A stretch of DNA of 64,000 nucleotides from Chloroflexi bacterium CSP1-4 (GCA_001443375.1 LDXM01000003.1:76931-140930), one strand, 5' to 3'; shown: positions 1 to 9,733, numbered from the stretch's first letter. The notes: generated by a model from the letters alone, not told the origin. Numbers and translations: made by a program.

Positions 1-2
1 GG

Positions 3-1955
3 GAGGGCGACGGCTACCGGCCGGCCGGCGAGCTCGGGGAGTTGGCCGTTCCCGACACCCTCCGCTCGCTCATCGCCAGCCGGCTCGATTCCCTGGATCC
101 GGTCGACCGGAGCCTCGTCGCCGACGCGTCGGTCCTGGGACAGACGTTCGGCCTCGCCGGACTCACCGCGGTGAGCGGCCAGACCGCGGAGGCGCTCGAG
201 CCCAGGCTCAAGGTCCTCGTCCGGCGGGAGCTGTTCGACGTCGAGATCGATCCGCGCAGCCCCGAGCGAGGCCTGTACCGATTCGTCCAGTCGCTCATCC
301 GCGAGGTCGCCTACGGCACGTTGGCGAAACGCGAGCGGCGCGCCCGCCACCTGGCCGCTGCCCGCTACTTCGAGGCGCTCGGCGACGACGAGCTTGCCGG
401 GCTCCTCGCCTCCCACTACGTCGCGGCCCACGAAGCGTCGGCCGAGGGCGCCGAGGCCGACGCCGTCGCGATCCAGGCCCGCCTCGCCCTGTCGGGGGCC
501 GCCGAGCGGGCCGCCACGCTCGGTGGGCACGACCAGGCCGTGTCGTACCTCCGCCAGGCGATCGCGATCACCGCCGACCCCGGGGAGCGCGCCGGACTGC
601 ACCTCCGGGCGGCAAGGTCGGCGAACGTGGCCGCGCTCCACGCGGATGCCCAGGCGCTCGTCCGCGCGGGGATCGACCTCGCCCAGGCGGCAGGGGATCC
701 GCAGGCGGTCGGCGCAGGCGAGGCGCTCCTGGGCGAGATCCTCATCGACTCGGGCCAGCCGCGGGAGGCGGTGGAGCTCCTTGAGGCCGCCATCGCCGCG
801 TTCCCCGATACCGGAGGCGGCGAGGTCCGGGCCACCATGCTGGCGAACCTGTCACGCGCCTTGATGCGGACCAGCCAGCCAGCGCGGGCGATCCAGGCGG
901 CCGACCTGGCCCTGGACCTGGCGGAACACCTGGGGCTCGAGCGGATCGTCGCGGAGACATTCAACAACAAGGGCTCGTCGCTCGGGCAGCTGGGCCGGCT
1001 GCGGGAGGGGCTGGCCCTGCTCCGGGCCGCCATCGACGTGGCGCACGGCGGCGGCTTCGTCGCGGCCGAGATCCGCGCCACGAGTAACCTCGGCGCCTCG
1101 ATCGAGGATCCACGGCAGGCACGCGACGCGTATCGGGCAGCGGAGGAGCTGGCCCGCCGGGTCGGCAACCGGAACCTGGCGAGATGGTCTGCAGAGCAGG
1201 CACGCTACCAGGACTACGTCCTCGCCGATGACTGGGATGCTGCCCTGGTCGAGGGTGCCGGCGACCGTGCCGACGACGCAGGGAGCCTGCTCGACGAGGT
1301 CCGGAGGATCTCCATCTCGGCCTTGTTCCAGGTGGCGAGGGGCGACTCGACGGACGCCACGCTGGCGCGTCTCGAGGTCCTGTCGACCCAGGTCTCCGAC
1401 CCATTCGCCGACGCGGCGATGCACGCCTTGCGCTCGGATCGGGCGCTGCATGCGGGCGACTACGCCCTGGCCGGGGACGAGGCGATACTCGCGGCCGCGG
1501 ATGATGAGCTCGCCGCGTACTACCTCGCCGACGCGATGCGCGCCGCCATCTGGGGCGGCGACCTCGCCCGGGCTCGAGAGGTGGCCCGGCGGCTCGAGGC
1601 CATCCCGCAGATCGGGATCGGCATCGCGGCCGATCGGATCGCCGCCCAGGCTGCGATGGCCGCGCTCGAAGGGCGACCCGGCGACGCGATCGCCGGCTAT
1701 CGTGACGCCCTGTCCCGGCATCGATCCATCGGCGCGGCCTTCGATCTCGCGCGCATGGCACTCGACTTCGTCATCCTCATCGGTGGGGACCATCCGGCCA
1801 CACGCGAGGCGGGGGCCGAGGCGCGGGCGATCTTCGAGCGGGTCAAGGCGCGGCCCTACCTCGAGCGGCTCGACGCGGCCACGGCCCGGCACGCGCCGGA
1901 TGCCCCGGTGACTCTGGCGAGGGATAGCACGGCGGTGTCGGGGACTCCAGACTGA
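3..1955 (+). CDS. C-terminal part of a cyclase/AAA-ATPase/TPR-type regulator (5' end outside window)
   Basis: The reading frame is already open at the left edge of the window, so the protein is N-terminally truncated here; about 650 codons are visible. The first 60 residues match the winged-helix-like segment that follows the AAA domain in large cyclase-ATPase regulators (LIASRLDSLDPVDRSLVADA, then VLGQTF). The rest is Ala/Leu/Arg-rich helical repeats of TPR type, such as the GRLREGLALLRAAI unit. Two similar full-length proteins lie at 14.3-17.2 kb and 35.9-39.0 kb. By family analogy this is a cytoplasmic signal-responsive ATPase, but no catalytic domain is visible here. An unrelated hydrolase remnant begins 4 nt after the stop codon. 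Confidence 0.75.
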   Translation, partial: EGDGYRPAGELGELAVPDTLRSLIASRLDSLDPVDRSLVADASVLGQTFGLAGLTAVSGQTAEALEPRLKVLVRRELFDVEIDPRSPERGLYRFVQSLIREVAYGTLAKRERRARHLAAARYFEALGDDELAGLLASHYVAAHEASAEGAEADAVAIQARLALSGAAERAATLGGHDQAVSYLRQAIAITADPGERAGLHLRAARSANVAALHADAQALVRAGIDLAQAAGDPQAVGAGEALLGEILIDSGQPREAVELLEAAIAAFPDTGGGEVRATMLANLSRALMRTSQPARAIQAADLALDLAEHLGLERIVAETFNNKGSSLGQLGRLREGLALLRAAIDVAHGGGFVAAEIRATSNLGASIEDPRQARDAYRAAEELARRVGNRNLARWSAEQARYQDYVLADDWDAALVEGAGDRADDAGSLLDEVRRISISALFQVARGDSTDATLARLEVLSTQVSDPFADAAMHALRSDRALHAGDYALAGDEAILAAADDELAAYYLADAMRAAIWGGDLARAREVARRLEAIPQIGIGIAADRIAAQAAMAALEGRPGDAIAGYRDALSRHRSIGAAFDLARMALDFVILIGGDHPATREAGAEARAIFERVKARPYLERLDAATARHAPDAPVTLARDSTAVSGTPD

Positions 1956-1958
1956 CGC

Positions 1959-2198
1959 GTGGACGAGATCGAGGTAGGGGGGCTCGGCATCGCCTTCGAA
2001 CGGCGAGGTGAAGGGCCGCCCCTGGTCCTCCTGCACGGGTTCGTCGGCGATAGCCGGGAGTGGCGCCGCCAGATCGATGCCCTGTCCGACGAGTTCACGG
2101 TCGTGGCGTGGGATGCGCCGGGCTCCGGGCGATCATCGAGCAGCGCCTGCAGCAGACACTGCACGCAGCCGACGCCCCGCCCGATCAGCGGGTGCATA
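1959..2198 (+). pseudogene. Truncated alpha/beta hydrolase copy with internal deletion
   Basis: Positions 1960-2138 are identical, base for base, to 10573-10751, the 5' end of the intact alpha/beta hydrolase gene at 10572-11366. At the 8-base word gatcatcg (2131-2138) the copy jumps to the sequence following the second gatcatcg of the intact gene (10958-10965). This skips 214 bp, which is not a multiple of three and so causes a frameshift. The next ~60 bp are still recognisable but carry about six to eight mismatches, and homology ends near 2198. The oxyanion-region LLHGF motif remains; the nucleophile elbow and catalytic His are gone. It cannot encode a working enzyme. Confidence 0.8.
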
Positions 2199-2343
2199 GG
2201 CGCACCACATCGTGCCCACCGTCGTCGTGAGGATGGGCGAACTCGCCGTTGAGGCCGACGTGCTCGTCCCGGGTCTTGGGCGGTCCGGCCTTCTTGCGTT
2301 CCGCGATCCGAGGGCGGGGTCGATGCTCGAAGGTGGCGTTCAT
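2199..2343 (-). pseudogene. Frameshifted, truncated remnant of a small membrane protein gene
   Basis: Read from 2343 downward, the sequence encodes an N-terminus with IAERKKAGPPKTRDEHVGLN. This resembles an uncharacterised family of small bacterial membrane proteins whose members continue with an ITxxVGTMWCAY segment. The matching ILTTTVGTMWCAY is present but in another frame, so a one-base shift has occurred after GLNGEFA. The homology then stops at about 2199, exactly where the hydrolase remnant of the opposite strand ends. Two dead gene ends therefore abut. The family assignment is from memory of the motif and is moderately certain. Confidence 0.5.
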
Positions 2344-2710
2344 GATCGATCTCCCGCGAAGCCGTGACGGCTGCCGATCGCCGTGCCGGCGATACGACAC
2401 CGCCCATCATCAACCGCGGATCAACGGCACGCCCGTAGACCTCCCCCGAGCAGCCGGGCAGGCACGCCACGATCTCGCCCGGAAGGGTTACTGGCACACG
2501 ATGGCGAGCCCGCTCAGGCTCGACGACCCACCGTGGCTGGGTCGCCGCCAAAGAGGCCCGCCAGTTGAGCGGCCGCCAGTACCGCATGGCGGTGGTCGAG
2601 GTCGACGGTACGATGTGCGACCCGGCCGGGAGCGACCCGTCCGACCGGCCCGGGCACCCCGTCCTCCTGCCACCCGAGGCAGAACGGGCTCGACGTTCGG
2701 GCTTATCATT
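2344..2710. other. Intergenic stretch, no supported gene
   Basis: Between the membrane-protein remnant and the TetR operator I see no reading frame with family-like motifs, no hairpin followed by a T-tract and no repeat. The open frames here are GC-rich shadows. It may be decayed coding sequence like its left neighbour. Confidence 0.4.
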
Positions 2711-2712
2711 AG

Positions 2713-2725
2713 ACCGACGGTCGGT
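2713..2725. promoter_or_regulatory. Inverted repeat, probable TetR operator
   Basis: accgac-g-gtcggt is a perfect 6-bp inverted repeat with a one-base centre, 36 bp before the TetR start codon. It resembles the ACCGACCGGTCGGT-type operators of AcrR/TetR repressors that autoregulate with ABC exporters. Binding is an inference. Confidence 0.5.
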
Positions 2726-2760
2726 TGGTTATTCCGAACGGTGATATTCCGAGTGGCCGA

Positions 2761-3444
2761 ATGCCCCGCACGTTGAACCCCGAAGCCCACGCGCTCCGGC
2801 GTGACGCGTTCGTCGACGTCGCCCAGCGCCTTCTCCAGACCAAGGGCTACGAGCAGATGAGCATCCAGGACGTCCTTGACGAGCTGGACGCGTCCCGGGG
2901 CGCCTTCTACCACTACTTCGACTCGAAGGAGGCCCTGCTCGAAGCGGTCGTGGAGCGCTTCGCCGACTCAGCGGCGGCATCGGTAGCGCCCATCGCGACC
3001 GATCCGGGCCTGCCCGCCCTCGAGAAGCTCGGGCGCGTCTTCTCCGGCTTCGCCCGCTGGGACGAGGAACGGAGAGAGCTGCTAACGGCGCTCCTTCGCG
3101 TCTGGTACTCGGACGACAACGCGATCGTGCGCGAGAAGTACCGAAACAGCATGGTGCGCCGCGTCGCGCCCCTCCTGGCGACGATCATCCGGCAGGGAAG
3201 GGCGGAGGGCCTCGTCACGGCGAGCTCCCCCGACCACGTCGCGCGCGTCCTCGCGACCCTCATCCAGGGCTTCAGCGACGCGGGCGGCGAGCTCTTCGTG
3301 GCCCGCCAGGCCAACACCGTCGCGTTCGAGGTCGTTGAGCGCACAGTAGCGGCCTACACGGAGGCCTTCGAACGGATCCTGGGGCTTCCTGCCGGGTCCT
3401 TGACGATCGTCGACGGCCCGACCCTGCGCCTCTGGTTCGACTGA
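2761..3444 (+). CDS. TetR/AcrR-family transcriptional repressor
   Basis: A 227-residue protein with an N-terminal helix-turn-helix at about residues 12-58: a LLQTKGYEQMSIQDVLDEL helix pair followed by SRGAFYHYFDSKEALLE, the TetR recognition-helix signature. The C-terminal two thirds are helical and divergent, as expected of the ligand and dimer domain. The ATG at 2761 is preferred over upstream GTG codons because the palindrome at 2713-2725 would otherwise nearly touch the coding region. The gene lies 27 bp upstream of an ABC ATPase and permease in the same direction, so it probably represses its own operon and responds to an exporter substrate. The ligand is unknown. Confidence 0.9.
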   Translation: MPRTLNPEAHALRRDAFVDVAQRLLQTKGYEQMSIQDVLDELDASRGAFYHYFDSKEALLEAVVERFADSAAASVAPIATDPGLPALEKLGRVFSGFARWDEERRELLTALLRVWYSDDNAIVREKYRNSMVRRVAPLLATIIRQGRAEGLVTASSPDHVARVLATLIQGFSDAGGELFVARQANTVAFEVVERTVAAYTEAFERILGLPAGSLTIVDGPTLRLWFD

Positions 3445-3471
3445 CGACAGATCCTGCGAAGGGAGGCCCGT

Positions 3472-4386
3472 ATGACCACGATCATCGAGACCGAGAAGCT
3501 CACGAAGTCCTACGGCTCGCACCGCGGCATCGTCGATGTCGACCTGTCGGTGGAGCAGGGTGAGGTCTTCGGCTTCCTCGGACCCAACGGCGCCGGCAAG
3601 ACGACCACCATCCGGACCCTGCTCGACCTCATCCGGCCGACGTCGGGCGTCGCCCGCGTCTTCGGCATCGAGTCGACCGCCGATCCCGTCGCCATCCACC
3701 GCCGGATCGGCTACCTCCCCGGCGAGTTCACCCTCTACGACAGGCTCACCGGGGCCCAGACGCTCGAGTACTTCGCCAACCTCCGCGGTGGCGTGGACCG
3801 CGCCTACCAGGCGTCGCTGATCGAGCGCTTCGACCTCGACACGTCGCGCCGGTTCAAGGAGTACTCGAAGGGCAACAAGCAGAAGGTCGGCCTCGTGGTC
3901 GCCCTCCAGCACCGGCCCGATCTGCTCCTGCTCGACGAACCGACGGCCGGCCTCGACCCGCTCATCCAGCAGAGCTTCTTCGGGGCCCTCCGCGAGCTCA
4001 TCGCCGAGGGTCGGACGGCCTTCATCTCCAGCCATATCCTCAGCGAGGTCGAGAAGTCCTGTACCCGGGTCGCGATCATCCGCGAGGGACGGCTTGTGAA
4101 GGTCGGCACCGTCGACGCCCTGCGGGATCTCGCCCACCACCAGGTCGAGCTGCGCTTCACCGGCGCCGTCCCGGCCGCCGCCTTCGAGGCCCTCCCGGGC
4201 GTCAGCGACGTGCGAGTCGACGACCACATCCTGCGGCTTCGAGTCAGCGGGGCGATCACGCCGGTCGTCCAGGCCGCCGCCCGCTACGAGCTGCTCGACT
4301 TCGTGAGCCGCGAGCCGAGCCTCGAGGAGACGTTCCTCGCCCAGTACGGCCAGCAGGCCGTCGAGGTGAATGATCATCGCCATTGA
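3472..4386 (+). CDS. ABC-2 type exporter, ATP-binding subunit
   Basis: 304 residues. Walker A is GPNGAGKTTT near residue 38, the Q-loop/LPGEF region follows, the signature motif is the variant YSKGNKQK, and Walker B is LLLLDEPTAGLD with a switch His in ISSHIL. The last ~90 residues form the accessory domain usual in DrrA/CcmA-like ATPases. A GGGAGG ribosome-binding site lies 7 nt before the ATG. It hydrolyses ATP to drive the permease encoded next, with which it overlaps by 17 nt. Together with the TetR gene this forms a three-gene efflux unit; drug or lipid export is likely but the substrate cannot be read from sequence. Confidence 0.93.
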   Translation: MTTIIETEKLTKSYGSHRGIVDVDLSVEQGEVFGFLGPNGAGKTTTIRTLLDLIRPTSGVARVFGIESTADPVAIHRRIGYLPGEFTLYDRLTGAQTLEYFANLRGGVDRAYQASLIERFDLDTSRRFKEYSKGNKQKVGLVVALQHRPDLLLLDEPTAGLDPLIQQSFFGALRELIAEGRTAFISSHILSEVEKSCTRVAIIREGRLVKVGTVDALRDLAHHQVELRFTGAVPAAAFEALPGVSDVRVDDHILRLRVSGAITPVVQAAARYELLDFVSREPSLEETFLAQYGQQAVEVNDHRH

Positions 4387-6058
4387 AGCCGGTGCGCCGC
4401 TCCGGGCGGCGCCACTCCCCGCGATCCCGCTCCGCCACCGCGTCTACGGGTTCGGCAGCATCTACGGCAAGACCATCCGCGACTCGCGGCTCGCCTTCAT
4501 CATCGCCGCCGGCCTGCTCGGCGGGATGGCGCTCGTCATGGGCGTCGCCGTGTCGAGCGTCTTCCCGACGCCGGAAGCACGCAAGGCGGTCAACGATCTC
4601 GTCGGGAGCATCCCCGCCTCGATGGTCGACCTCTTCGGGAAGGTCCCCCCGGCGAAGCTCGGGACGCTGGGGGGCTACATGACCTTCAAGTACGGGGCGA
4701 TCTTCGCCCTCGGAACCGCGCTCTGGTCGATCCTCGCCCTCTCCGGGACCCTCGCCGGCGAGGCGAGCCGCGGCAGCCTCGACTTCGTCGCGGCGGCACC
4801 GTTCGGCAAGCGCCGGATCGCGCTCGAGAAGCTCGCGGCGCACCTCACGATGCTGGGCTTGGCGATGGCCATCCTCGCCGCCTTCACCACAATCAGCTCG
4901 ACGCTCTTCGGCGACGCCGCGCTCGGCGACCAGGTCCCGCTCCTGTCGTCGGTCGGCTTCGCCCTCTGGGCCGGCTTCCTCGCCGTCTTCTTCGGCGGCC
5001 TCGCGTTGGCCCTGGCACCCGTCCTCGGCCGCGCCGGTTCGACGGGTGTCGCCGGCCTCGCGATGGTCGTCCTGTGGGTCATGAACGGCCTGAACCTCGG
5101 CGGTCCCCTCGCCGTCCTCAGCCCGTTTCGCTGGACGGCGGACCACATCGCCCTGATCGGCCAGTACGACTGGGCACCCCTCGCGCTCGTCGGGGTCGCC
5201 GGCGCCGTCTTCCTCGCGATCGGCGTCGAGCTGTTCGGCCGCCGCGACCTCGGCGTCACGGCCGGCCTCTCCCTCCCGGGCGTCCCGGCCGCGGTCCTCG
5301 GCGTCCGCGGCCCCGTCGGCCGCGCCTTCGGCGACCAGCTGCCGCGGGCGCTCTCGTGGGGGATCGGGCTCGGCCTCATGGGTGCGCTGGTCGCGTCCCT
5401 GGTGGGCACGATGTCCGCCCTCGGGAACGATCCCACTCTCGTGAAGACGTTCGCCGGGATCTTCCCCGGCTTCGATCTCAAATCGGCCGGCGGCTGGCTG
5501 CAGCTGTACGCGCAGCTGCTGTTCATCGCGGCCGGGTTCGGCGCGGCCACGTTCGTCTCCAAGTGGGCGTCGGACGAGACGGACGGCCGCCTCGAGATGG
5601 TCCTGACGACCCCGACGGCGCGCGCCGCGTGGGCGATCGCCGGCGGGGTCGCCGCGATCCTCGCGATCGCGGTGATGACCGTGCTGTTCGCGCTGGGAAT
5701 CGGACTCGGCGCGGCGTCCGGGGGCGTGGCCGCCGGCGAGCCCATGGTCGGATCGATCGCCCTCGGCCTCTACGCCGCCGCGATCGCCGGCGTGGGCGTC
5801 GCGGTCGGCGGCCTGTGGCGGACGTCGCTGGCGGCCGAGATCACGGCACTGGTCGTCGTCGCGACCTATCTCATCGACCTCGTCGCGCCTCCCCTCAAGC
5901 TGCCGGACTGGGTTCACCAGCTAGCCCTCACGGCCCACTTCGGTCAGCCGATGCTCGGCATCTGGGATCCTGTCGGCATCGTCGCCTGCCTGGTCATCGC
6001 CGTCGGGGGCATCGCGCTCGGAGCCTGGGGGATCGCCCGGCGCGACATCGGGCGCTGA
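4370..6058 (+). CDS. ABC-2 type exporter, large permease subunit
   Basis: 562 residues with roughly twelve hydrophobic segments arranged as two homologous halves, each starting with a cytoplasmic stretch followed by a membrane helix (LAFIIAAGLLGGMALVMGVA; later SWGIGLGLMGALVASLVG). Two elements, GEASRGSLDFVAAAPFGKRR and SDETDGRLEMVLTTPTARA, occupy the same place in each half and resemble the coupling region of ABC-2 permeases. It is thus a fused two-copy permease that would need only the ATPase dimer to make a complete transporter. The start codon lies inside the ATPase gene, indicating translational coupling. Confidence 0.85.
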   Translation: MIIAIEAGAPLRAAPLPAIPLRHRVYGFGSIYGKTIRDSRLAFIIAAGLLGGMALVMGVAVSSVFPTPEARKAVNDLVGSIPASMVDLFGKVPPAKLGTLGGYMTFKYGAIFALGTALWSILALSGTLAGEASRGSLDFVAAAPFGKRRIALEKLAAHLTMLGLAMAILAAFTTISSTLFGDAALGDQVPLLSSVGFALWAGFLAVFFGGLALALAPVLGRAGSTGVAGLAMVVLWVMNGLNLGGPLAVLSPFRWTADHIALIGQYDWAPLALVGVAGAVFLAIGVELFGRRDLGVTAGLSLPGVPAAVLGVRGPVGRAFGDQLPRALSWGIGLGLMGALVASLVGTMSALGNDPTLVKTFAGIFPGFDLKSAGGWLQLYAQLLFIAAGFGAATFVSKWASDETDGRLEMVLTTPTARAAWAIAGGVAAILAIAVMTVLFALGIGLGAASGGVAAGEPMVGSIALGLYAAAIAGVGVAVGGLWRTSLAAEITALVVVATYLIDLVAPPLKLPDWVHQLALTAHFGQPMLGIWDPVGIVACLVIAVGGIALGAWGIARRDIGR

Positions 6059-6214
6059 CCGTCGACCGGCCCGCACGCAGATGGGCCGAACGTCTCTTGC
6101 GCCCCTCCTGCCACCGGCCGCACCGTGGCGCATGGACGCGGGCGCGCCGGCGGGGAGAGGCCGTCAGGCTTCAACGCCGAGACGCTCCTCAGCTCGAGAG
6201 GAGACAAAGCTTCG

Positions 6215-7534
<1,320 letters not shown>

Positions 7535-7629
7535 TGGAGACGGTCGCCCTGGACCTGCACAGCGGGATCTTGTGGTCGAAGCTCGCGGTCCTGGGCGTCG
7601 CTCGAAGGAGCGGTCTCGAGGCTCCATAG

Positions 7630-7827
7630 CGCCTCGATACCGACGTCCGCATCCTCCTTCGGCGCTTCAAGCCGGCTCCGTCGGGGACCCGCGCCGATCC
7701 CATCGTGGGCTCCGCCGTTGGGGCGCCGGAGTGGGAGGCCCGCGTGGCCGCGGTCGCCCTGCGCGTGATGCGGACCGAGCTCGAGGCCCGCGCCCTGGGC
7801 GAACCTCCAGTCCGACCCCGCGGGTGA
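7630..7827 (+). pseudogene. Orphan coding-like fragment after gltA
   Basis: A 65-codon frame between two stops reads like ordinary protein (DTDVRILLRRFKPAPSGTRA, later PEWEARVAAVALRVMRTELE) rather than shadow translation, but has no plausible start codon. It may be the C-terminus of a gene whose front was lost by recombination next to the tRNA-derived site at 7.9 kb. I do not recognise the family. Confidence 0.3.
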
Positions 7828-7852
7828 GTGGCGCAAACGACGTCGTGGGCGA

Positions 7853-7923
7853 CGCAGTCAGGGTGTCGTCCCGAGATCAGACGAAGGAAGTGGAGCGGGA
7901 GACGGGATCCTAACCCGCGACAT
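7853..7923 (-). repeat. Decayed tRNA-Gly 3' fragment, attachment-site-like (copy A)
   Basis: Positions 7891-7923 reproduce the 3' end, acceptor strand and T-arm of tRNA-Gly(CCC) in minus orientation, with ttcga changed to tccta in the T-loop. The preceding ~38 bp (gcagtcagggtgtcgt to gaaggaag) align with the sequence just outside the 3' end of the intact tRNA at 31.1 kb. Homology stops at the anticodon-stem side. It is the most remote member of the array. Confidence 0.55.
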
Positions 7924-7979
7924 CGCCGAGCAGCCGAGGGGCCCGCACGACCGGGCTCACGACGAACGGAGGCACGAAG

Positions 7980-8648
7980 GTGGACAAGGCACTCGTCGAC
8001 GAGGTGTTGGGCGCCGCCGCCCGCGTGGTCGGCAGCGGGGCCATCTCGGCTAACGGGCACGGCAACGTCAGCCTGCGGGTCCCAGGCGCTGAGGAGATGT
8101 ACTTCACGGCTGCCCCGTCGCTGAAGGGGCTCGGGCCGGACGGCGTGGTCCGCGTCGGTCTGGACGGAAGGCTGTTGGAGGGAGCGCTGCCACCGATCCA
8201 GGCCGCCGTGGTGGCGATGCACACGGCGATGTACCAGGACCATCCTGATGTGGGCTGCGTCGTGCACACGCATTCGCCGTATGCCACCGCCTATGCCGTC
8301 GCTAACCGGCCGATCGCCTGCTGGATCGAAGCGCTCGCCATGTTCGGCCTGGCCGACGGCGTCCCGGTCGCTGGGTACGGGCCGCGGGGTTCCGAGCAGG
8401 CGGTCGCCAATATCCGCGCGGCCGTGAAGCCAGGCATCCCTGCTGTGCTGTTGGCCAACCATGGGGTGCTGGTGTTCCACCGCACACCGGAGCTGGCCGT
8501 CCTGGTCGGCGGGGTCGTCGAAGAGGCGGCGCAGGCGGCCATCAACGCACAGGTGCTGGGTGGTCCGGTCGAGATCCCGGGCGACATGCGGGCCGCTGCC
8601 CTGCAGCGGGCGATGGTGTTCGACGCCGCAGGGACGATAAACGCCTGA
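7980..8648 (+). CDS. Class II aldolase/adducin-family protein
   Basis: 222 residues, typical of L-fuculose-phosphate/ribulose-phosphate aldolases and related sugar-acid aldolases. The zinc ligands are visible as HTHSPYATAY (two His near residue 93) and NHGVLVF (third His near residue 160), and the N-terminal SANGHGNVSLR matches the phosphate-binding turn. A GGAGG ribosome-binding site precedes the GTG start. It catalyses retro-aldol cleavage of a small phosphorylated sugar or a related decarboxylation; the exact substrate cannot be set without pathway neighbours, and none are present. It begins 57 bp after the tRNA-derived fragment at 7.9 kb, so it may be cargo of that site. Confidence 0.85.
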   Translation: MDKALVDEVLGAAARVVGSGAISANGHGNVSLRVPGAEEMYFTAAPSLKGLGPDGVVRVGLDGRLLEGALPPIQAAVVAMHTAMYQDHPDVGCVVHTHSPYATAYAVANRPIACWIEALAMFGLADGVPVAGYGPRGSEQAVANIRAAVKPGIPAVLLANHGVLVFHRTPELAVLVGGVVEEAAQAAINAQVLGGPVEIPGDMRAAALQRAMVFDAAGTINA

Positions 8649-8802
8649 GGGTCCTCTCCGACCCGACGCGGTGTCCGTTCGGCGAGTGCCATCGTCGTGG
8701 TTCCTTCGGCCGTATGCCGCCGGTTCTCACCGGGGCCTTCGGCCTCGTGACGCTACTCTGCAGCAGAGGCCGTCGCCGGTGCGACCATGAGGACGGCCTC
8801 GC

Positions 8803-9579
8803 TCACAGCATGCCCTGCCGCGCCTGCAGGTCGATGGGCTGGACGATGACCCACATCCCGCTCAGGACGCCCGACCAGCTGCCCCGGCGTGGCACGAAGG
8901 CTTGGCCGAGCCTGGCCGGCGTGAGGCTCGAGCCCGGCGCCGGGCTGCGGCCCCAGGTCGTGCTATCGAGCGGGTACAGCGGGTCGAGGACGATGGCGTG
9001 GGTGACGCGGAAGTCGTCGGTCACGGCCGGGTCCGCCGTGGCCCGGAAGCCGCTCATGACCCAGGCGTGGCGGCCGCCCCAGGCGAGCAGGCCGACCGGC
9101 CGGCCCGTGCGGCGCATCGAGCGGGCGGCGGCGTACAGGGCGTCGGCCAGGCTCGGGTAGCCCACGACCGCGTAGGGTCCCTGATCCAACCGGTTCAGGC
9201 CGGCCGCCCAGCCCTGCACGGACGCGCCGCGCCGGGGTGGCCGATCCGGCGGCCGGGGCGGGCCCAGCTGGCGGGCCAGCTGCCAGAGCCGGCGCTGCGT
9301 GGCGGCGCTGCGGTCGTCCCGGGCCGAGACGAGGTTGATCATCATCTGCATGCTGGCGCCGACGCACTGCACGAGGTTCGTCTGCGCCACGAAATCGCCC
9401 GGTCGGTAGAGGTCGAACTCGTAGACCCGTGCCGCCTGGACCGGCTGGGGGCCGCCGGCGAGGGCCGACCCCAGGCCGAGGACGAAGGCCAGGCCGATGG
9501 CGCCCAGGTCGATGCGGCGACGGCCGGTCGGGCTCATCCGCTGAACCCATCGCGCAGCCAAGTGCTCGGGGAACGCCAT
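8803..9579 (-). CDS. Exported C39-like cysteine-peptidase-fold protein
   Basis: 258 residues from the ATG at 9579, which is supported by a TATCAT box ending 9 nt upstream; an internal ATG at 9537 is the alternative. A signal peptide is visible (RRRIDLGAIGLAFVLGLG then SALA). The mature part starts with a D-x-Y-RPGDFVAQTNLVQCVGAS segment, in which the Cys sits in the context of the C39-like nucleophile (QCVGASMQMMIN), followed by GGRHAWVMSGF and VTHAIVLDPLY, which supply candidate His and Asp. Such proteins are probably secreted peptidases or peptidase-like binding proteins. No substrate can be named. Confidence 0.6.
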   Translation of the reverse strand: MAFPEHLAARWVQRMSPTGRRRIDLGAIGLAFVLGLGSALAGGPQPVQAARVYEFDLYRPGDFVAQTNLVQCVGASMQMMINLVSARDDRSAATQRRLWQLARQLGPPRPPDRPPRRGASVQGWAAGLNRLDQGPYAVVGYPSLADALYAAARSMRRTGRPVGLLAWGGRHAWVMSGFRATADPAVTDDFRVTHAIVLDPLYPLDSTTWGRSPAPGSSLTPARLGQAFVPRRGSWSGVLSGMWVIVQPIDLQARQGML

Positions 9580-9587
9580 GGTTGCGC

Positions 9588-9593
9588 ATGATA
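9588..9593 (-). promoter_or_regulatory. -10 box of exported C39-like gene
   Basis: TATCAT on the minus strand lies 8 nt before the ATG at 9579. That spacing would put transcription start at or next to the start codon, as at several other genes in this window. No convincing -35 is visible. Confidence 0.4.
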
Positions 9594-9676
9594 CGCACAA
9601 CCGCCCGATCCGGACCACGGGCGGGCGACCGCAGCAACGGGTCGCGAGAGGCGTCGCGCCGTGCGCCCATCGCAGG

Positions 9677-9704
9677 GAGGCCGCCCGCCGAAGCGAGCGG
9701 CCTC
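9677..9704 (-). terminator. UUCG-tetraloop hairpin terminator
   Basis: On the minus strand the RNA folds as a 12-bp stem (one G-U pair) closed by a UUCG tetraloop, 30 nt after the stop codon of the gene at 9734-10093. No U-tract follows, so it would be a hairpin-only terminator or a 3' stabiliser. Confidence 0.55.
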
Positions 9705-9733
9705 TCGGTGCGAGCCGGAGACGCGGTCTCCGG

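Noticed and set aside
3082-5917. Long minus-strand open frames opposite the TetR, ATPase and permease genes (433 and 553 residues)
   Set aside because: Composition is Asp/Glu/Arg-rich shadow translation of a GC-rich third-codon strand; no family motif, and the plus strand carries unmistakable TetR and ABC motifs.
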